Of a stretch of 64,000 nt of DNA, positions 59,631 through 64,000 are shown in pieces (within the stretch, counting starts at the first letter, position 1; each line of letters starts with the position of its first letter). Made by a program: the position numbers and the translations under genes. The notes under the pieces were generated by a model. It was not told the DNA's origin. It searched no databases and was given only the letters and a program-made list of their open reading frames with translations. This DNA comes from Splendidivirga corallicola (GTDB lineage: Bacteria > Bacteroidota > Bacteroidia > Cytophagales > Cyclobacteriaceae), in the NCBI GenBank assembly GCA_030442035.1, contig JAUJEA010000012.1, positions 1-64,000 of the forward strand. Reading direction: 5' to 3'.

Positions 59631-60007
59631 CCCCCGGTCCTAGGTTAAACGTAGCGGCCCTACGATCCATGATATACCAGGGCATCCACCCGTTATTTCG
59701 TAAAGCAGAGAAGTTTAAAAAAATCGTTATCTTCAATCCAGTCTTAGAAAATTTTATGGGAAGAAAATATACCATCAGCGACCATAGCAAACTATATTTT
59801 GTAACATTTACAGTAGTTAATTGGATAGATGTTTTTATTCGAGATATCTATAAAGAAAAATTTATTGAAAGTTTAGCGTATTGTGGAGATAATAAAGGCA
59901 GACTGGAAGTTTTGTACATTGAATAGTCACAGGTATTTCGGCAAAGAATGATCGGAGGCTCTTGTGGGTAGTGAGTTGTAGGTTAAGCATAGCGATCCTA
60001 TAACTAG
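59631..60007 (+). mobile_element. RAYT element, copy 3 (377 bp, internally deleted)
   Basis: Begins CCCCCGGTCC (variant of CCCCTGGTCG) and ends CTAG. The inner 380 bases of the transposase are missing. Direct repeats TAATAAAGG present at both deletion edges of the intact copy (about 56957 and 57346) occur once here, a typical slippage/recombination deletion. Confidence 0.85.
59756..59926 (+). pseudogene. RAYT transposase remnant, in-frame internal deletion
   Basis: 56 codons: MGRKYTISDHSKLYFVTF up to KFIESLAYCGDNKG, then directly GRLEVLYIE and stop. The HUH and Tyr regions are gone, so it cannot catalyse. The deletion stays in frame, leaving a short peptide. The TTG 59 codons upstream keeps the longer frame open but is not a credible start. 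Confidence 0.9.
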
Positions 60008-60096
60008 GAAGATGATTCTAAAGTATATTTAAATTCACACACAAATGAGTAGATACAAAGTGTAATTATGTTTACGGCGTAAATCTCTTTTTTTAA

Positions 60097-61023
60097 ATGA
60101 AACCAATAGATATAAAATTAAAATACAGTGTCTTAATTACCTTGTTGGTTGCAATTTTCGTTATACTCGAATTTGTTGATAAGGGCATCAAGTTATCAAA
60201 GGTAGTTTTTCCTAATGGGGAGTTGAATATTTGGAATGTCATTCTTTTATGTTTTTTGTCTGTTTTCATCACATGGTTCATAATGAACCATTATTTAAAT
60301 AAAGAGCACAAAAAACATTCAACAACCAAATTAGAAAGAGACAACCTAAAATTGGAGTTAGGTGAGTCTGAAAGACAAAAACATACAGACCATAAAACAG
60401 GTATTCCTAATTATTTAAGCTTACAGAAAACAATTAAAAGATTAAACTACCATGATAATCCAGTAAGAAAATATCAATTCATTCTGATAGACCTCAAAGG
60501 ATTTAAAACTATTAATGATAAAGATATGAATGATGGAGATAAACTGCTTAGGGCGGTTGGTCAATATTTATATACAAAAATGCGTAGAAATGAAAACATA
60601 TATAGATATCCAGATGATATTGCTGAATATGAGCAAGAAAGTTTTTTTCGCCTTCATACTGGAGGAGATGAATTTGTTTTCTTAATTAAAGGGAATCAAG
60701 TTGAAGGCTTGGGTTTTGTCAATAGACTTGCTAGAAATGACTTCAAGGAATTGTCAATTATGACAGAAAAAATATTAGGCCGACATCTAGATTTATCCTT
60801 TCACTGTTCAGTTACTGAAATCGATTCAAAAACAGAATTAAAAGAAGCTATGCGAGAATGTATAAAAGGTTTCTCTATTGCAAAGAAGGGGACTGGCGAT
60901 TTTAATATTTGCTGGCATCCAAATAATGTTGAGAAAACATTTACCGAGAATTGGGAATTAAATATATATAAGGATATCAAAGAGAAATTTAATGTTCTCA
61001 CAATGGAAGATATTGATTATTGA
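60097..61023 (+). CDS. GGDEF-domain protein (putative diguanylate cyclase)
   Basis: 308 residues. Two N-terminal hydrophobic segments (about 12-28, 47-66). Then a coiled-coil linker and a GGDEF domain: IDLKGFKTINDKDMNDGDKLL (metal and substrate-binding Asp/Asn), and GGDEF itself at 189-193 (LHTGGDEFVF). The active-site residues look complete, so c-di-GMP synthesis is plausible. There is no RxxD inhibitory site just upstream, and an insertion (NENIYRYPDDIAEYEQESFF) precedes the motif. No EAL partner in view. It is 90 bases after RAYT copy 3; a 144-bp inverted-repeat element follows its stop. Confidence 0.85.
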   Translation: MKPIDIKLKYSVLITLLVAIFVILEFVDKGIKLSKVVFPNGELNIWNVILLCFLSVFITWFIMNHYLNKEHKKHSTTKLERDNLKLELGESERQKHTDHKTGIPNYLSLQKTIKRLNYHDNPVRKYQFILIDLKGFKTINDKDMNDGDKLLRAVGQYLYTKMRRNENIYRYPDDIAEYEQESFFRLHTGGDEFVFLIKGNQVEGLGFVNRLARNDFKELSIMTEKILGRHLDLSFHCSVTEIDSKTELKEAMRECIKGFSIAKKGTGDFNICWHPNNVEKTFTENWELNIYKDIKEKFNVLTMEDIDY

Positions 61024-61036
61024 AATAATTATCCTA

Positions 61037-61180
61037 CTGTTCGGGACATGTTGTCCCGTACCTACCGTCTTTGGACTTGTAGTCCAGGCTTTCAGATTTT
61101 CATTACTACTTCAAGGCGGACAGCATGTCCTTACCTCAGCACTTCGAGCCCATGAGTTCGAGACTATGAGTCCCGAACAG
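61037..61180. mobile_element. 144-bp inverted-repeat element with internal hairpins
   Basis: Perfect 11-base ends CTGTTCGGGAC ... GTCCCGAACAG (61037-61047, 61170-61180). Inside are hairpins CGGGACATGTTGTCCCG, GGACTTGTAGTCC and GGACAGCATGTCC, and a TTCGAG pair. No coding capacity. Its end sequences do not match the RAYT or GCGTCCGC elements, so it is a separate family. The remaining part of 61181-61356 shows nothing recognised. Confidence 0.8.
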
Positions 61181-61356
61181 GGGCTTATAAAAGACATACT
61201 ATGCCAATAAACGGGCTTTATACCGTCCCTTTTAGCATCATCCGAACATTCCTCTAACTTTGGTTAAAAATTGTCTGTTTCTTTTAAATCTGAATCTCAT
61301 GAAATGAATGTAGTGACAGGAATTCGTCCAAAGCAAATCCAGATAATGGCAAGCAG

Positions 61357-61602
61357 CTAATCTTCTTTATAATGTTTATAGGCGCGATTTACGATCTCAC
61401 CAGGACTAATTCCTAACGTTTCGGCTATAATAAAAAGGTTCTTCATTTTTGGGGTACCACGACCGGCATCATATCTCTGGAAGGTGTTTCTATCCAAAAG
61501 GGTACCACTTGCTTTGACTACATCATTTTGAGAAAGACCTTTTTCCTCTCGAATCTCTTTCAAGGCTTTACTAAATGCTTTCTCTAATTTATCTGCTGCC
61601 AT
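61357..61602 (-). CDS. XRE-type helix-turn-helix regulator (small)
   Basis: 81 residues from MAADKLEKAFSKAL (ATG 61602; a TTG three codons earlier is weaker). HTH: IREEKGLSQNDVVKASG and TFQRYDAGRGTPKMKNLFII match the Cro/CI-like pattern of five helices. It binds DNA; the target is unknown. A TAnnTTTG box lies 6 bases upstream of its start, implying a leaderless transcript. Divergent from the barrel gene at 61745. Confidence 0.8.
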   Translation of the reverse strand: MAADKLEKAFSKALKEIREEKGLSQNDVVKASGTLLDRNTFQRYDAGRGTPKMKNLFIIAETLGISPGEIVNRAYKHYKED

Positions 61603-61608
61603 TACAGT

Positions 61609-61616
61609 CAAATCTA
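61609..61616 (-). promoter_or_regulatory. TAnnTTTG-type promoter box before the XRE gene
   Basis: TAGATTTG on the minus strand, ending 6 bases before ATG 61602. A -33 TTTG at the usual distance is not exact. As with the AraC gene, the expected transcript start would fall at the start codon. Confidence 0.35.
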
Positions 61617-61744
61617 GTATACGGCAAATTTCTCTCCTACTGCAAAATTGAAGACTGCAAATTTGTATTCAGGTAATAAATGACTAATTTTAACAGGTTG
61701 ATATCTGTCTTAAATCTTGTTTCACTTTTAATCAATTAGAATCT

Positions 61745-62338
61745 ATGTTAAGACCATTAATCTATTGTACGCTGCTGGTAGCAGCTTGTTGTTTGTCAGA
61801 ACTGTCTCATGCTCAGGAGAAAAAAGTCCGTATAGGGGTTTCAGTTGGTGTGCCTAACATTGCCGGATTCCACGGAGAATATGTCACGCCGTTGCTCAAT
61901 AACCGATTCGCACCAATGGTCCAAGCCTCCTTCTTATCAGCTACATTCAGCGATGTGGAAGTAAAAGTTTCCTATATCGAACTAGGTGGAAACTACTATT
62001 TTTTTAAAGAAGGGAAGGGGCTTTATGGCAATATCAGCTATGGGAGACTCAGTACCGAAGTGACCTTTAGTGATCTGGACTCTGAAACCACCAGCCGTAC
62101 CGGAGGAACCGGCTCGGCTGATCTAACCATGTCACGCTTTAATTTCAAACTCGGTGCTAAACTTGGTAATGGCTTCTATTTCCGTCCGGAAATTGGCTAT
62201 GCCTTAACTTATATACCTGAAACTGTAGAAATCAGAGCCACCTTTCCTGACAATAGTACCGAAATCCAGCAGGAAGAATTGCCTACTGCCGTGGGAATAG
62301 GACTCATTTTTACATTAGGGTTTGGTATCGCCTTTTAA
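61745..62338 (+). CDS. Outer-membrane beta-barrel protein
   Basis: 197 residues. Signal peptide (1-24, LVAACCLSELSHAQ). Barrel strands alternate (VRIGVSVGVPNIAGFHGEYV, SYIELGGNYYFFKEGKGLYG, RFNFKLGAKLGNGFYFRPEIG), ending in a terminal Phe (LGFGIAF) as recognised by BAM. A small 8-strand-type barrel is likely. Substrate unknown. It is 16 bases from the lipoprotein gene, so co-transcribed. Confidence 0.75.
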   Translation: MLRPLIYCTLLVAACCLSELSHAQEKKVRIGVSVGVPNIAGFHGEYVTPLLNNRFAPMVQASFLSATFSDVEVKVSYIELGGNYYFFKEGKGLYGNISYGRLSTEVTFSDLDSETTSRTGGTGSADLTMSRFNFKLGAKLGNGFYFRPEIGYALTYIPETVEIRATFPDNSTEIQQEELPTAVGIGLIFTLGFGIAF

Positions 62339-62353
62339 CTTAAATCTCTTACT

Positions 62354-62836
62354 ATGAAACGTTATTATAACCTACTAATCTATGGGTTACTCATAGGATC
62401 GCTTTTTGTGTCCTGTTCTTCCGATAAGGACGAAGTAACACCCGATGAAGAAACACTGATCATTGCTACCCTTGATGATCTTGTGAAACTCAATGATCAC
62501 AAGGAGTATGAGATGGGTGAGATACAATTTAGAAATGTGCCCTTACCAGGTTCACCTGTTACCCAAATACGGGAAGAAACAGGTGGTGAAGTGGCCTTTA
62601 CCCAAAAAGAAGACTATCTGGCACTCACCTGTAAGGTAGGTGGACTGCCTGTTTTAGTGAAGATTGCGGATGATAGAGGGAATTGGGCCAAATCTACCAT
62701 TATTATAAATGGACTGGAAAAGAAAACCACTCTGGATACCAGGGTATGGTTGTGGCAAAATTTTGCTGTATCTGATGTATTGTTAGGCAACAAACAAAAA
62801 TTAGAAATCACCATTACCGTCAATAAGACATCATAA
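62354..62836 (+). CDS. Lipoprotein, unknown function
   Basis: 160 residues. Lipoprotein signal (LIYGLLIGSLFVSCSS, Cys21). The acidic linker DKDEVTPDEETL leads to a beta-rich domain (EMGEIQFRNVPLPGSPVTQI, VWLWQNFAVSDVLLGNKQKL). No known domain seen. It is 16 bases after the barrel gene; the two are probably a paired outer-membrane unit. A terminator follows. Confidence 0.7.
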   Translation: MKRYYNLLIYGLLIGSLFVSCSSDKDEVTPDEETLIIATLDDLVKLNDHKEYEMGEIQFRNVPLPGSPVTQIREETGGEVAFTQKEDYLALTCKVGGLPVLVKIADDRGNWAKSTIIINGLEKKTTLDTRVWLWQNFAVSDVLLGNKQKLEITITVNKTS

Positions 62837-62863
62837 ACGCCATAGAGCAAGGCTTCTTTTGGC

Positions 62864-62898
62864 AAACAGGATTCCATCAATTTGGGTCCTGTTTTTTT
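62864..62898 (+). terminator. Intrinsic terminator after the barrel/lipoprotein pair
   Basis: Stem AAACAGGA/TCCTGTTT (62864-62871/62887-62894) with a ~15-base loop, followed by TTTT to 62898. Confidence 0.75.
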
Positions 62899-62950
62899 AT
62901 GACTGTTTCTTACTCTTCGGGGGAGCAAGAGGTAATTCAAGTACATTTGG

Positions 62951-63148
62951 TTAAGGTTTCTGGACAGATTCTTCAACCACTATAGTGGATATAACAGATG
63001 ATATTCCGGGCAATCCACTGAGTCCTTCAAAAAACCAGCCAGGTTCACAGTTAAATAGTTTAGAGAACGAGTAGAGTTTGCTGGCTGGAATACGATTCAT
63101 CCCATTCTCATATTTCTGGATTTGCTGAAAGGATTTATCGACAAGGTT
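62951..63148 (-). pseudogene. XRE-type regulator C-terminal remnant, truncated at the MITE
   Basis: 66 codons ending at TAA (62951-62953): FQQIQKYENGMNRIPASKLY, then SFSKLFNCEPGWFFEGLSG, the second half of a Cro/CI-type HTH and its linker. The frame continues into the MITE at 63149 with no N-terminal half in the window, so the insertion probably cut the gene. No internal stop or frameshift within the remnant. Confidence 0.7.
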
Positions 63149-63571
63149 ACCCCCTCTAGCGCAAGCGTCCGCTTGTGCTTATGATTGCAGAACACCAATA
63201 GCACCAAAGCTATGAAGTTAGGGACTGACATAATCATACAATAAACATCTTCCATCCAGCTCATACAAACAGTCATTGTATATGGCACAAGCGGACGCTT
63301 GCGCCAGGTAAGGGATTTTGATTGATTAAGTGTAGATATTGATTTTGAAAATTCCTTCTGTTCGGGGCTTACAGTCAATGTTATTAACTTAAGCCTCATC
63401 GAAAAGAAGACGTCATTCCTGCGCAATCAGGAATCTCATTTTTAAAAGCTTATGCCTGATCAAGCATACAAACATGTGATAAGGAATAATTACTTTTTGA
63501 TTAAAGTTATTAGCTTTAAGAGATAAGATACATTACGAATAAATACCACTAGTGGTGTTTAGCCAATTGTT
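63149..63571 (+). repeat. MITE copy D (short form) plus conserved leader, copy 3
   Basis: MITE-like part: GCGCAAGCGTCCGCTTGTGC at 63159-63178 and GCACAAGCGGACGCTTGCGC at 63285-63304 (146 bases; 58 shorter than copy B). The leader then holds an ATTCCTGCGCAATCAGGAAT-type hairpin (63415-63434), a short frame starting MPDQAYK, the ACCACTAGTGGT palindrome (63546-63557), TTTAGCCAATTGTT and the start codon of the last gene. Confidence 0.88.
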
Positions 63572-63607
63572 ATGGAGCATTGGTTTTCTGCATTTAAAAT
63601 CTTAACA

Positions 63608-64000
63608 ATGAAATTCTTAGATCGAATTGGCTTAACTAAGAGTATTGAAATACCAACTTCATCGAATGCGAAAGCATTTGAACAACAACTTCTGAACTTT
63701 AAAAACTCAGAGAAAAACAGATCTGGGTTTTTACATTCTTCTAAGGTTGCGCAATCCGATTTAAAAGTGATTGGATCAACTTTTGTTATAACCAAAATTC
63801 CCCGATTTCTCTCACCATTCTCATCGGTAGGTGAAATCAAAGGTCAACATGCAACTAAAGATCAGAACGTGATTGAAGTACGTGTTTTTTCAGTTTATTG
63901 GGCTTTTTATTTAATGATAGGAATGACTCCAATACTGGCTCTATTCGGTATTTATTTCTCAAAAGAATCATTTCCTGAATTTAAGGTTATTTGGCTATTC
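63608..64000 (+). CDS. Membrane-associated protein, partial (runs off the window)
   Basis: 131 codons from MKFLDRIGLTKSIEI (ATG 63608); an upstream in-frame ATG at 63572 adds MEHWFSAFKILT. The visible part has NAKAFEQQLLNFKNSEKNRSG, TFVITKIPRFLS, and a hydrophobic segment near residues 107-125 (YWAFYLMIGMTPILALFGIYF). No domain recognised. It is the third gene preceded by the conserved leader, so it is probably also a cassette-like cargo. Confidence 0.6.
   Translation, partial: MKFLDRIGLTKSIEIPTSSNAKAFEQQLLNFKNSEKNRSGFLHSSKVAQSDLKVIGSTFVITKIPRFLSPFSSVGEIKGQHATKDQNVIEVRVFSVYWAFYLMIGMTPILALFGIYFSKESFPEFKVIWLF

Noticed and set aside
60992-61210. 72-residue plus-strand frame after GGDEF
   Set aside because: It lies across the 144-bp hairpin element and overlaps the GGDEF stop; no protein character.

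Overview
The window looks like a chromosome segment of a member of the Bacteroidota, probably a free-living, possibly marine Cytophagales. The reasons are a TonB-dependent receptor with an STN domain followed by a DUF4249 lipoprotein, many Cys-anchored lipoproteins, TAnnTTTG-type promoter boxes, PorT-like barrels and a long sulfatase/glycosidase locus. No rRNA, tRNA or CRISPR array was seen. No species call is possible from this sequence alone.

Layout. (1) 0-19 kb is ordinary chromosome: the 5' end of an IS1595-type transposase, an ABC exporter, an ArsR-SRPBCC fusion with a 20-bp palindromic operator, an AraC regulator divergent from an SRPBCC protein, a DksA/TraR finger protein, a three-gene receptor operon (TonB receptor / MG2-like secreted protein / DUF4249), a WYL-regulator fused to a phytanoyl-CoA-dioxygenase-like domain, HrpB helicase and an FHA-PrsW protein. 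(2) 19.8-36.6 kb is a polysaccharide utilisation cluster of ten co-directional genes: seven Cys-type sulfatases, a sialate O-acetylesterase-like esterase, a ThuA-like protein and a GH95 enzyme. It probably strips sulfate and acetyl groups, then removes fucose or galactose from a sulfated glycan. It has no SusC/SusD pair and no sulfatase-maturing enzyme in view. A 190-bp tandem repeat inside it repeats the start-codon region of the sixth sulfatase. (3) 37-42.3 kb is a four-gene minus-strand operon around a very unusual polytopic bifunctional penicillin-binding protein, with a VWA-like lipoprotein, a membrane/coiled-coil protein and a 59-residue small protein.

(4) 42.3-64 kb is an accessory island, mostly AT-rich and full of repeats. 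It carries three copies of a REP-bounded RAYT (IS200-like Y1 transposase) element: one intact, one nonsense-mutated and one internally deleted. It also has several REP-bounded MITE-like elements sharing a GCGTCCGC core with the RAYT ends, a different 144-bp inverted-repeat element, and a conserved leader copied upstream of three unrelated genes. Imperfect palindromes resembling integron attC arms bracket hypothetical genes. The cargo includes a RES-domain protein, a queuosine-precursor-type transporter overlapping a cupin gene, RadC, a cytoplasmic cell-wall amidase, a 696-residue unknown protein, outer-membrane barrels, a GGDEF protein and regulators, one of them truncated at a MITE.

The best candidates for undescribed biology are the attC-like cassettes with their shared leader, the multi-copy RAYT/REP family, the WYL-dioxygenase fusion, the polytopic PBP operon, the 190-bp start-codon tandem repeat and the ten-copy heptad-repeat reading frame.
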